Below are positions 1-8,176 of a stretch of 9,104 nucleotides of DNA, in pieces. The notes below the pieces were generated by a model. It worked only from the letters and a program-made list of their open reading frames with translations, was not told the origin of the DNA and searched no databases. Origin of the DNA: JBOHHM01 sp050725495 (GTDB taxonomy: Bacteria; Pseudomonadota; Gammaproteobacteria; Burkholderiales; Burkholderiaceae_C). The position numbers were made by a program, and so were the translations under genes. The stretch's first letter is position 1. Every line of letters starts with the position of its first letter. Location of the stretch: the NCBI GenBank assembly GCA_050725495.1, contig JBOHHM010000157.1:1-9104 (forward strand). The letters are read 5' to 3'.

Positions 1-813
1 GAGCTGCCCATGGGCGCGCAGCTCGCGGCGTTGCACACCAATGAAAACGGCGCCCAGACCACGGTCAACGGCTGGTTCCATGCGGCCATGATCGGCCTGC
101 CGGTGATGGATTTCGCCTGCAACGGCCGCGCGCACCCCACTTCCATGATGGGCGCGCTGGGCCTGCACAGCGAAGACGACTACCAGAGCGTGCAGTGTTT
201 CGCCGGCGGGCGTGGCGCGCGATCGACGGAGGGCGTGGCCAGGGGATCGCTGGCCGCAGCCTCGGGTATCGTGCGCCGCGCGTCGGTGGAGGCCGGCGGT
301 CTAGTCGCCGTGGCCCGCAATCCGGTGACGGTAGGCTATGCCCTGGCGCACGGCGCACCCGGTGCCATATCGCACGCCATGGCCGTGGGCCAGCACTTTC
401 TCGAAGGCGGGCTTGCTGCGGTCGCGGCCTTCCTCGGCGGACGTATCGTGGCCGAAGGCGTGGTGGCGGAATACGCCTGCCGCCAGGACGGCGGCCTGGA
501 CGTCGGGCACCTGCGGCTGGACGACGAAGGCGGCACCTTCATCGCCTTTGTCAACGAGTACATGCTGCTGGACCAGGCCGGCCGGCGCATGGCCGACTTT
601 CCGGACCTGATCATGACCTTCGACGGCCAGGGCAAGCCCGTGGTGTCGGCGCACGTCAAGACCGGCATGCCCCTGCAGGTGTTGCGCGTGCCCGCCGACC
701 GCCTGCTGCTGTCGCGCACCATGCGCATGCCCGAGCTGTTCGATCCGGTCAGGGCGCTGCTCGGCATGGACTTCGGCCCCGTTCAGCAGGACGTTCTCCA
801 GACAGCCATCTAG
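1..813 (+). CDS. DUF917 / S-Me-THD family protein, C-terminal part (5' end outside window)
   Basis: The frame is open at the left edge, so the ATG at position 10 is most likely internal and the true start lies upstream. About 270 residues are visible against a usual family length of about 360. Visible family features are an asparagine-rich stretch followed by GLPVMD (residues 32-37 of the fragment) and NGRAHP (41-46), which match the conserved 'GLPVVDADGxGRAFP'-type block. Near the C-terminus there is an NEYMLLD...FPDLI stretch, also typical of DUF917. Pfam has renamed this family after S-methyl thiohydantoin desulfurase, and it is often found beside hydantoinase/oxoprolinase-type genes; both points are from memory. 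No signal peptide can be judged because the N-terminus is missing. The substrate-binding-protein gene follows after 44 bases on the same strand, so the two are probably co-transcribed. The family call is fairly sure; the reaction in this organism is not known. Confidence 0.85.
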   Translation, partial: ELPMGAQLAALHTNENGAQTTVNGWFHAAMIGLPVMDFACNGRAHPTSMMGALGLHSEDDYQSVQCFAGGRGARSTEGVARGSLAAASGIVRRASVEAGGLVAVARNPVTVGYALAHGAPGAISHAMAVGQHFLEGGLAAVAAFLGGRIVAEGVVAEYACRQDGGLDVGHLRLDDEGGTFIAFVNEYMLLDQAGRRMADFPDLIMTFDGQGKPVVSAHVKTGMPLQVLRVPADRLLLSRTMRMPELFDPVRALLGMDFGPVQQDVLQTAI

Positions 814-817
814 GTTG

Positions 818-851
818 TCCTTCATCCCCTTTCACCCCCACTTCTCAGGAG
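818..851 (+). promoter_or_regulatory. G-free C/U-rich leader and Shine-Dalgarno of the substrate-binding-protein gene
   Basis: The 44-base gap after the DUF917 stop contains a 30-base run without any G (818-847), rich in C and T. It leads into AGGAG at 847-851, six bases before the ATG at 858. The ribosome site decides the start: the frame is open back to about 195 only because of high GC, and the signal peptide begins exactly at 858. An unstructured C-rich leader of this kind could bind a G/U-rich small RNA or Rho, but that is inference. Confidence 0.55.
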
Positions 852-857
852 CACCCC

Positions 858-2441
858 ATGGCCTTCCGTCTTATTCCCCGCCGCACGCTGCTGGCGGGCG
901 TCGGTTTCGTCACCCTGGCGCTGGGCCTGTCGGCCCTGGCCCTGCCGCCGGCCATGGCCCAGAGCCGCAAGGTACTGGTCGTGGCCAGTGGCCAGGACAT
1001 CCCCAACTTCGACCCCCACGTGGCGTCGGGCTATTCGTCCCTGGCGCTGCTGCGCAACGTCTACGACCCGCTGGTGCGCATCGACGGCAACCCGCCGTCG
1101 GTGGTGCCCGCCCTGGCCGAAAGCTGGCTGGTGTCGGACGATGGCCGGGAGTACCTGTTCCGCCTGCGCACCGACGCGCAATTCCATGACGGCAGCCCGG
1201 TGACGGCCGAGGCGGTGAAGTATTCGCTGGATCGCCTCATGCGGCTGAATAAGGGCTCCGCCTGGATGTTCACCGGCATCATGGGCCCGGACGACGCGGT
1301 GAGCGTCATCAACACGAGCACGGTCAAGTTCAAGCTCAACAAGCCCTTTGCCGCCTTCCTGCAGGTCATGCCCTGGCTGTTCATCGTCAACCCCAAGGAG
1401 GTCGAGGCCAACAAGGGCAACGACGACGGCCAGACCTACTTGCGCAAGACCATCGCCGGCTCGGGCCCGTTCAAGGTGCGCCGCAACGAACCCGGCAACC
1501 TGTACGAGATCGAGCGCGTCCCCACCTACTGGAAAAAGCAGGGTGCGGGCAACGTCTCCAACGTCTTCTGGCGCATCGCGCGCGAGACCACCACGCAGCG
1601 CCTGATGCTGGAGAAGGGCGAGGCCCACATGGCCATGGACCTGACCTCCGAGGACATCGACGCGCTGCGCAACAAGCCGGGCGTGGTGACCATCGTCGAA
1701 ACCGAGTTCCGCACCTTCTCGATCAAGATGAACACGCAGAACGGCCCGCTGCAGGACCTCAGCCTGCGCAAAGCGGTGGCCTACGCCTTCGACTACGAGG
1801 CCATGAAGCAGGTCGCGGGCCTGGCCGACCTGATGGTGGGGCCGCTGCCCACCGGCATCTTCGGCCACGACCCCAAGCTGGCCGTGCCGCGCACCGACCT
1901 GAAGAAAGCCAAGGAATTCCTGGCCAAGTCCAAGTTTCCCAACGGCGGCGTCAAGCTCAGCATCAACGTGGTCAGCGGCCTGGACCAGCAGCGCAAGTAC
2001 GCGCTGGTGCTGCTCGACAGCCTGAAGAAGCTCAACATCGAGCTCGACATCAAGCCCATGGTCTGGCCCGACATGGTGGCCTCGACCAAGACGCCGGCCA
2101 CCACCGCCGACTTCTTCCCGGTCTACCAGACGGCCAACTACGCCGACCCGGACAACATCGCCTACGCGGCCTACCACGGTTCGCGCAACGGCAACTGGCA
2201 GAACCCGACCTACCGCAACCCCAAGGTCAACGACCTGCTGGACCGCGCGCGCGGCGAGCGCAACCCGGCGGCCCGCGCCAAGCTATATCAGGAGGTGCAG
2301 CGCGTGATCGTGGACGACGCACCCGACATCTTCGGTGCGCTGGAAAAGCGCAAGCTGGCCGTGCGCGCCGAGCTGCAGCACTACCGCTACAGCCCGATCG
2401 CGAGCAACGCCCCGGAGTTCTTCGCGCTGTCCCTCAAGTAA
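858..2441 (+). CDS. ABC transporter substrate-binding protein, family 5 (DppA/OppA type)
   Basis: Periplasmic binding protein that should capture the substrate and deliver it to the permeases encoded next. It has 527 residues, normal for PF00496 proteins. The N-terminus is a signal peptide: twin arginine at residues 8-9 in PRRTLLAG, a hydrophobic core at about 11-29, and a likely cleavage site after AMA (32-34). There is no lipobox cysteine, so it is soluble and not a lipoprotein. The mature part opens with GQDIPNFDPH (45-54) and continues with the family's 'NVYDPLVR', 'LAESW', 'FRLR...FHDGSPVTAEAVKYSLDR' and 'YWKK' blocks. A late 'YADPDNIAYAAYHG' stretch is also typical. The start at 858 is chosen from the AGGAG site and the signal peptide. 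The ligand class (dipeptide, oligopeptide, glutathione, nickel, other amides) cannot be read from the sequence; the neighbouring enzymes point to a peptide- or amide-like compound. The stop codon overlaps the ribosome site of the next gene. Confidence 0.95.
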   Translation: MAFRLIPRRTLLAGVGFVTLALGLSALALPPAMAQSRKVLVVASGQDIPNFDPHVASGYSSLALLRNVYDPLVRIDGNPPSVVPALAESWLVSDDGREYLFRLRTDAQFHDGSPVTAEAVKYSLDRLMRLNKGSAWMFTGIMGPDDAVSVINTSTVKFKLNKPFAAFLQVMPWLFIVNPKEVEANKGNDDGQTYLRKTIAGSGPFKVRRNEPGNLYEIERVPTYWKKQGAGNVSNVFWRIARETTTQRLMLEKGEAHMAMDLTSEDIDALRNKPGVVTIVETEFRTFSIKMNTQNGPLQDLSLRKAVAYAFDYEAMKQVAGLADLMVGPLPTGIFGHDPKLAVPRTDLKKAKEFLAKSKFPNGGVKLSINVVSGLDQQRKYALVLLDSLKKLNIELDIKPMVWPDMVASTKTPATTADFFPVYQTANYADPDNIAYAAYHGSRNGNWQNPTYRNPKVNDLLDRARGERNPAARAKLYQEVQRVIVDDAPDIFGALEKRKLAVRAELQHYRYSPIASNAPEFFALSLK

Positions 2442-2444
2442 GGA
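2440..2444 (+). promoter_or_regulatory. Ribosome-binding site overlapping the upstream stop, for a GTG start
   Basis: AAGGA at 2440-2444 overlaps the TAA stop (2439-2441) of the substrate-binding-protein gene and lies six bases before GTG 2451. This supports GTG as the start of the first permease and suggests translational coupling between the two genes. Confidence 0.6.
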
Positions 2445-2450
2445 CTGGCC

Positions 2451-3458
2451 GTGCTGCGCTTCCTGATACGCCGACTGCTGCTGACCATCCCGGTCTTCAT
2501 CGGCCTGACGTTGCTGGTCTTCGCGATCTCGCGCGTGCTGCCCGGCGACCCGGTGCAGCTCGCCGCCGGGCCGCAGGCCAGCGCGCAGGAGGTGGAGCAA
2601 CTGCGGGTGGAGCTGGGCCTGGACCGCCCGCTGCCGCAGCAATACTGGACCTACCTCAAGGGCCTGAGCCACGGCAATTTCGGCGAGTCGGTGCTGACCC
2701 GCCGCCCGGTGGCCGAGGACCTCGCGGCCTTCCTGCCCGCGACGCTGGAACTGGTCTTCACCGCCATGGGCCTGGCCATCGTGCTGGGCATCCCGCTGGG
2801 CATGGTGGCGGCCGTCTGGCGCGACCGCTGGCCGGACTACCTGCTGCGTGTGCTGTCGCTGGCGTCCATCTCCATGCCGCGCTTCTTCCTCGGCCTGCTG
2901 CTGCAACTGGCGCTGGCGATGTGGCTGGGCTGGCTGCCGCTGACCGGGCGCTACCCGCTGATGGCCGACCCGGTAGAGACCATCACCGGCTTCCTGCTGG
3001 TCGATTGCCTGCTCCAGGGCCGGTTCGAGTCGTTCGGGATCGCCTTCCAGCACCTGCTGCTGCCCGCGTTCGCCATGTGCCTGTCGCCCCTGGCCACCCT
3101 GATCCGCATGATGCGCGCCAGCGTGCTCGACGTGCTGCAGCAGGACTACGTGCTGACCGCGCGTGCTCTGGGCCTGCCGCCGGCCAAGATCCTCTTCAAG
3201 TACGTGCTCAAGAACGCGCTGTCGGCCAGCCTCACCGTCATCGGCCTGTACTTCGGCTGGCTGCTCGGCGGCACGGTGCTGGTGGAGACGGTGTTCGACT
3301 GGCCCGGCATCGGCCTGTATGCCACCAAGGCCATCGTCACGCAGGACATGCAGCCGGTGATGGCCGTCACGCTGTGCATAGGCGTGATGTTCGTGGTGGT
3401 CAACACCGTGATCGATGCGCTGTACGGCGTGCTCAACCCAAAGGTGACCCATGGATAA
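2451..3458 (+). CDS. ABC transporter inner-membrane permease, DppB type
   Basis: First of two integral membrane subunits that form the translocation pore of the importer. It has 335 residues, the usual size for DppB/OppB. It starts with GTG and MLRFLIRRLLLTIPVF, the typical DppB opening with a first membrane helix at about residues 8-30. Next comes the conserved LPGDPV and a periplasmic segment with LGLDRPLPQQY. Further helices follow. The cytoplasmic coupling helix (EAA motif) is DYVLTARALGLPPAKILFKYVLKN from residue 232, and the C-terminus has the usual ETVFDWPGIGLY and late helices. The last eight bases overlap the next gene, so the two permeases are probably made in equal amounts. Family assignment is secure; substrate specificity is not determined by this subunit. 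Confidence 0.96.
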   Translation: MLRFLIRRLLLTIPVFIGLTLLVFAISRVLPGDPVQLAAGPQASAQEVEQLRVELGLDRPLPQQYWTYLKGLSHGNFGESVLTRRPVAEDLAAFLPATLELVFTAMGLAIVLGIPLGMVAAVWRDRWPDYLLRVLSLASISMPRFFLGLLLQLALAMWLGWLPLTGRYPLMADPVETITGFLLVDCLLQGRFESFGIAFQHLLLPAFAMCLSPLATLIRMMRASVLDVLQQDYVLTARALGLPPAKILFKYVLKNALSASLTVIGLYFGWLLGGTVLVETVFDWPGIGLYATKAIVTQDMQPVMAVTLCIGVMFVVVNTVIDALYGVLNPKVTHG

Positions 3459-4371
3459 GCCGGCTTCCGCTGCGGCGGCCCCCGCTCCCGTCCTCGCCCC
3501 CGCCGCGCCGCGCAGCGCCTCTGGCGAACGCTGGCGCCGCGGCCTCTACCGCTTCACCCGCAGCCGCCTGTCGCTGCTGGGCTTGGCCATCGTGGCCGTG
3601 CTGCTGCTGCTGGCCGCGCTCGGCCCCTGGATCACGCCCTGGCCCGAACACGTCAGCGGCTCGGTCAACCTCACCGACAAGTTCCTGGCGCCCTCCGCGC
3701 GCTACTGGTTCGGCACCAACGAGGTCGGGCAGGACATCTTTTCGCTCACGGTGGCCGGCGCGCGCATCTCGCTGCTGGCCGGCGTGGCCGTGGTGGTCGC
3801 GGCGGCGCTGATCGGCACCGTGCTGGGCGCGATCGCCGGCTACCTGGGCGGCTGGGTGGACGAGGCCATCATGCGCGTGACCGACCTGGTGCTGACGCTG
3901 CCCTCGCTGATCCTGGCCATGGCCATCGCCGCATCGCTGGGCGCCGGCATCGTCAACGCCACGCTGGCCATCACCCTGTCGTGGTGGCCGGGCTTCTGCC
4001 GTCTGGTGCGCGGTGAGGTGATGGCACGCAAGAACGAGGTCTACGTGCAGGCCGCGCTGTGCTGCGGCGCGGGCCCCTTGCGCATCGTGTTCCGCCACAT
4101 CCTGCCCAACATCGTCTCGCCGCTGGTGGTCAAGATGTCGCTGGACCTGGGTTTTGCGATCCTGACGGTGGCCTCGCTGGGTTTTGTCGGTATCGGCGTC
4201 AAGCCGCCCCAGCCCGAATGGGGGGCCATGCTGTCCACCGCACGGGCCTACATGCCGGACCAATGGTGGGTGGCCGTGTTCCCCGGCATGGCCATCTTCC
4301 TGGCGGTGTTCGGTTTCAACCTGTTGGGCGACGGCCTGCGCGACGTGCTCGACCCGCGCGCACGTCGCTGA
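3451..4371 (+). CDS. ABC transporter inner-membrane permease, DppC type
   Basis: Second pore subunit, 306 residues, partner of the DppB-type protein. The cytoplasmic N-terminus (residues 2-22) is an Ala/Pro-rich tail. It is followed by a basic WRRGLYRFTRSRLS stretch and a first membrane helix at about 39-60. WFGTNEVGQDIFS is the classic DppC/OppC 'GTDxxGRDxxS' block. The coupling helix begins NEVYVQAALCCGAGPLRI at residue 195 and continues to HILPN. Most relatives have 'EAARALGAS' at this point, so the paired cysteines C204-C205 are unusual. The C-terminus has the expected 'GFVGIGVKPPQPEWGAML' and 'FGFNLLGDGLRDVLDPR'. The ATG lies inside the preceding gene (8-base overlap), with AAAGGTG just before it. 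Nine bases separate its stop from the first ATPase gene. Confidence 0.96.
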   Translation: MDKPASAAAAPAPVLAPAAPRSASGERWRRGLYRFTRSRLSLLGLAIVAVLLLLAALGPWITPWPEHVSGSVNLTDKFLAPSARYWFGTNEVGQDIFSLTVAGARISLLAGVAVVVAAALIGTVLGAIAGYLGGWVDEAIMRVTDLVLTLPSLILAMAIAASLGAGIVNATLAITLSWWPGFCRLVRGEVMARKNEVYVQAALCCGAGPLRIVFRHILPNIVSPLVVKMSLDLGFAILTVASLGFVGIGVKPPQPEWGAMLSTARAYMPDQWWVAVFPGMAIFLAVFGFNLLGDGLRDVLDPRARR

Positions 4372-4380
4372 GGGACTTCC

Positions 4381-5407
4381 ATGGCACTGCTCGAAATCGA
4401 CAACCTGCATCTGCGGCTGCGCTCCTTCGAGGGCGAGGCGCAGGTGCTGCAAGGCGTCAGCCTCTCGCTGGACCGGGGTCAGATCCTGGGCCTGGTCGGC
4501 GAGACCGGCTGCGGCAAGTCCGTTACCGGCCTGTCTGTGTCGCGCCTGATTCCGTCGCCCCCGGCGCGTTATCCCCATGGGCAGATACGGCTGAACGGGC
4601 GCGACCTGCTCCAGCTCGACGAGGCGCAGATGCGCCAGCTGCGAGGCCGGCACATCGGCATGATCTTCCAGGACCCCACCACCAACCTCAACCCGGCCTT
4701 TCGCGTCGGTGAGCAGATGGTGGACGTGGCCTTGTCCATCGCCGCGCATTCGCCCGAGATACTGGGCCTGGGCGCGCAGTCCTCGGGCCGCGAGCGCCGC
4801 CGGGCGGCGCGGGCGCTGGCGATCGACTGGCTGGACCGCGTTGGCATCGTCGATGCGCAGCGCCGGATCGACCACTACCCGCACGAGTTCTCGGGCGGCA
4901 TGCGCCAGCGCGTGCTCATCGCCATGGCAATGATGGGCCGGCCCGACGTGCTGATCGCCGACGAGCCGACCACCGCGCTGGACGTGTCGGTCCAGGCCCA
5001 GATCATGGCCTTGATGCACGACCTGGTGGTGCAGCACCAGATAGGCATCGTGTTCATCACCCACAACCTGGGCGTGGTGGCACAGCTGTGCACCCACGTG
5101 GCGGTGATGTACGCCGGGCAGGTCGCGGAATGCGGCACCGTGACCAAGGTGTTCGCCAATCCGCAACACCCCTACACGCAGGCATTGTTGCAGTCGGTCC
5201 CCTCGCGCCGCAGCGTCCGTGGCGCATTGCCCAGTCTGGCCGGCAGCGTGCCGCAATTGTTCACACCCCCGCCGGGCTGTCGGTTCGCCCAGCGATGCGA
5301 CCGCGCTCAACCCGCCTGCACTGATTCCGCGCCGAGGCTGGAGGGTGACGTCGTGCATCGTGTGGCCTGCTACCGGCCCGGAGTCCCGCCCCTGAAGGAG
5401 GTGGCCC

Positions 5408-5415
<8 letters not shown>
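4381..5415 (+). CDS. ABC transporter ATP-binding protein, DppD type
   Basis: One of two cytoplasmic ATPases that power the importer, 344 residues. Visible motifs in order: Walker A GETGCGKS (40-47), Q-loop FQD with Q97, signature FSGGM (170-174), Walker B VLIADE (190-195), D-loop ALD (199-201), and switch histidine H228. The segment between the Q-loop and the signature (about 120-145) is roughly a dozen residues longer than in most relatives. The C-terminal oligopeptide-transporter domain starts with NPQHPYTQALL (about 260-270). It carries four cysteines, C300, C306, C313 and C330, the pattern reported in recent DppD/OppD structures to hold a [4Fe-4S] cluster (from memory). AGGGA at 4371-4375 precedes the ATG by five bases. 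The last eight bases overlap the second ATPase gene. Family call is secure. Confidence 0.96.
4973..5001 (+). repeat. 29-base repeat shared by the two ATPase genes, copy 1
   Basis: This stretch in the DppD-type gene encodes the D-loop region ALDVSVQAQ and is identical base for base to 5934-5962 in the DppF-type gene. The protein motif is conserved, but identical codons over 29 bases exceed what conservation alone demands. Similar biased codon use, or gene conversion between paralogues, would explain it. Confidence 0.6.
5395..5403 (+). promoter_or_regulatory. Strong Shine-Dalgarno of the second ATPase gene, inside the first
   Basis: AAGGAGGTG at 5395-5403 is a near-perfect anti-16S match, placed four bases before ATG 5408 and inside the 3' end of the preceding coding region. 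It fixes the start of the DppF-type gene and allows high, possibly independent, initiation. Confidence 0.7.
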
Positions 5416-6221
<806 letters not shown>

Positions 6222-6244
<23 letters not shown>

Positions 6245-7142
6245 GGTACATGAACGCCTTTCCTCGCCCAGGGCCAGTGGCGAGGCGATCGGGCAGCTTC
6301 TGCGGGAACGCGGCGCCCAGGATGTAACCGTCACGCGGGTCCACGGCCCGTCGGGTGAGACTGAGTTTGTTCGCGGCCGCCTGCGCGGCGCCGGTCGAGG
6401 GCCGGTTCTCGGCCTCATCGGTCGGCTGGGTGGCGTGGGCGCCCGTCCCCAGGCCATCGGGCTGGTGTCCGACGCGGACGGCGCGGTCGCGGTGCTGGCC
6501 GCCGCGCTCAAGCTCGCCGACATGGCGGTACAGGGCGACGTATTGCCCGCCGACGTTCTGTTTGCTACCCACATTTGTCCCGATGCGCCGGTGGTGCCGC
6601 ACTATCCGGTGCCCCTGATGAACTCGCCGGTGGGCATGGCGGTGATGAACGCCCATGAGGTGGACCCGGAAATGGACGCCATCCTATCGGTGGACACGAC
6701 GCGCGGCAACCGCGTGATCAACACCAAGGGAATCGCCATCACGCCGACGGTGAAGGAGGGCTGGATATTGCGGGTGTCGGAGCCGCTGCTGGACCGCCTG
6801 AGCTGGGTCACGGGCCAAATGCCTTCGGTATTGCCCATCACCACGCAGGACATCACGCCCTACGAGAACGCGCTCTATCACGTCAACAGCATCATGCAGC
6901 CCGCGACGGCAACCCGTGCGCCCGTCGTCGGGGTGGCACTGACGGCGCAAAGCACGGTGCCCGGTTGTGCCACGGGCGCCTCCCAACTCATGGACATCGA
7001 ATGCGCTGCCCGTTTCTGCATCGAGGTGGCCAAGGCGTTCGGTGCCGGGCAGTGCCCGTTCCACGATCCTGCAGAATGGGTAGAGATCCAGCGCCGTTAC
7101 GGAAGTCTGGCCCATTTGCAGCTGCCGCAGGCGGTTGCCTGA
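6222..7142 (+). CDS. DUF1177 family protein
   Basis: A protein of 306 residues, the normal length for DUF1177 (PF06675), whose biochemical role I do not know. The start at 6222 fits the family opening (MAWQQALEVHERLSSP, compare 'LEVYELLDSP') and is preceded by GGAG at 6208-6211. It lies 23 bases inside the upstream ATPase gene. Visible blocks are a glycine-rich GLIGRLGGVGARPQAIGLVSDADGA, then THICPDAPVVPH (T116-H127), NSPVGMAVMNAHEVD, SVDTTRGNRVINTKGIAITPTVK, and a C-terminal GCATGASQLMDIECAARF. The His/Asp/Glu-rich centre is compatible with a hydrolase or metal-binding protein, but this is inference. No signal peptide or membrane helix is evident, so it is probably cytoplasmic. From memory, DUF1177 genes are often beside dipeptide-type ABC transporters, AroM-like and DUF917 genes, as here. 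Confidence 0.88.
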
Positions 7143-7168
7143 TCCCCTGACCATCCATACCCCATCCC

Positions 7169-7900
7169 ATGAACCCGTTGCCCCTACGTCTGCTGCTGCT
7201 CAGCAATTCCCGCAATGCCAAGGGCGAATATCTGGTGCATGCCGGCGAGCAGATCGCGTCACTTGCGGGCGACCGACGCCCGGCGCACGCGTTGTTCATC
7301 CCCTTCGCCGGTGTCACGGTGTCCTGGCCCGACTACACGCGATTGGTACAGCAGGCGCTTGAACCCTATGGCGTTCAGGTTCAGCCATCGCACGAGCGCT
7401 CCGATCTGCGGCAGGCGCTGCGGGAAGTGGAAATGGTGCTCGTCGGTGGAGGCAATACTTTCTGCCTCCTGAGCGAGATGCGGCGGCGGGGATGGTTGCC
7501 CATCGTGCGCGAGGCCGTCTATGGCGGACTGCCCTACGTGGGCTGGAGCGCAGGCAGTAACCTGGCCTGCCCGACCATACGCACCACCAACGACATGCCC
7601 ATCGTCGACCTCATGGGGTTCGACGCCCTGGGCCTGGTGCCGTTCCAGATCAACGCGCACTACACCAACGCCTTGCCTCCGGGCCTGCAGGCGGAAACCC
7701 GCGAGCAGCGCCTGAAGGAGTTTCTGACGGTTCACCCTGAGGTGTCGGTGTGCGCCTTGCCCGAGGGCACTTGGGTGAGCGTTGAAAACGGCCAATGCAC
7801 TACCGGAGGGACAGGCGAAGTGCTTTGGTACGAGGCATTAGAAATCCGAACACTTTCCTCAGCGACCTCCTGGACTCTTCACAGCGCTCCTGGTCATTAG
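7169..7900 (+). CDS. pepE: Peptidase E (alpha-aspartyl dipeptidase, family S51), altered C-terminus
   Basis: Cytoplasmic serine peptidase. Characterised PepE enzymes cleave dipeptides with N-terminal aspartate (Asp-X). The protein has 243 residues; Salmonella/E. coli PepE has 229. The catalytic triad is visible and correctly spaced: S127 in GWSAGSN, H164 in INAHYTN and E199 in ALPEGTWV. These correspond to S120, H157 and E192 of the Salmonella enzyme with a constant offset of 7. D142 in TTNDMPIVD is also kept. The N-terminus LLLLSNS and FIPFAG blocks are typical. From about residue 222 (after TGGTGEVLWYE) the sequence stops resembling PepE and ends in a Ser/Thr-rich tail, coinciding with a drop in GC. 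The last strand was probably replaced by foreign DNA; activity is uncertain. It lies 26 bases after DUF1177, in the same operon, but there is no Shine-Dalgarno before ATG 7169. Confidence 0.9.
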   Translation: MNPLPLRLLLLSNSRNAKGEYLVHAGEQIASLAGDRRPAHALFIPFAGVTVSWPDYTRLVQQALEPYGVQVQPSHERSDLRQALREVEMVLVGGGNTFCLLSEMRRRGWLPIVREAVYGGLPYVGWSAGSNLACPTIRTTNDMPIVDLMGFDALGLVPFQINAHYTNALPPGLQAETREQRLKEFLTVHPEVSVCALPEGTWVSVENGQCTTGGTGEVLWYEALEIRTLSSATSWTLHSAPGH

Positions 7901-8031
7901 AAGACACGTCCATACGCCCCCATATGAAGCAAGACGGGTGTCTGCAGTAAAGGAGACGTTGAGAATCCTCGGCGAAAGGTCCGTAATTGGCCGCGTCCGG
8001 CTGGTCACGTAGCCACTCCCACCGTCTGCTA
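7835..8031. other. Unassigned lower-GC segment between pepE homology and the transposon end
   Basis: PepE-like coding sequence fades at about 7835, and the segment up to 8031 has hand-counted G+C of 35/60 (7861-7920), 30/60 (7921-7980) and 39/60 (7981-8040), against about two-thirds in the operon. It includes the atypical pepE tail and stop (7898-7900). Two overlapping minus-strand frames cross it, but neither resembles a family I know. I see no clear hairpin terminator followed by a T run. It may be a remnant of an older insertion sequence or other transferred DNA. Confidence 0.4.
8027..8031. repeat. Candidate 5-base target duplication of the Tn3-family element
   Basis: TGCTA directly precedes the GGGGTC terminus. 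Tn3-family elements usually duplicate five bases of target. The matching copy would lie beyond the right end of the element, outside the window, so this is only a position to compare. Confidence 0.25.
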
Positions 8032-8141
8032 GGGGTCGATTTGTTTTTGGTGCAAAAAGTCCCGGTTTGAAACCCAGCACTGGCGTGCGGTCGGTATAGG
8101 AGTTCGTTGATTCCATTGGGTTTTCTGTTCACTTTTTTGCA
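8032..8141 (+). repeat. Left terminal inverted repeat of the IS1071-like element (inner boundary approximate)
   Basis: The element begins GGGGTC at 8032, the Tn3-family hallmark. The following bases (GTTTT at 8043-8047, GTGCAA at 8050-8055, AAGT, CGGT) fall in the same order and phase as the IS1071 end as I remember it. IS1071 is unusual in having inverted repeats of about 110 bases, not the usual 38, and the inner boundary here is set from that length only. The right-hand repeat is outside the window. G+C falls to 31/60 and 26/60 across this stretch. Confidence 0.6.
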
Positions 8142-8176
8142 GCGTATCGTCTCCATCCCAATTGACGAAGACAACG

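Noticed and set aside
195..857. Upstream extension of the binding-protein frame, open from 195
   Set aside because: The translated extension is Arg/Gly-rich shadow sequence of the DUF917 gene. The ribosome site and signal peptide place the start at 858.
7901..8031. Rho-independent terminator after pepE
   Set aside because: Only very short inverted matches (such as CCT/AGG around 7967-7979) are visible, and no T run follows.
8067..8100. Possible promoter for the transposase: TTGAAA at 8067-8072 and TATAGG at 8095-8100
   Set aside because: The 22-base spacing is too long for a normal sigma-70 promoter and no better pair was found by eye.
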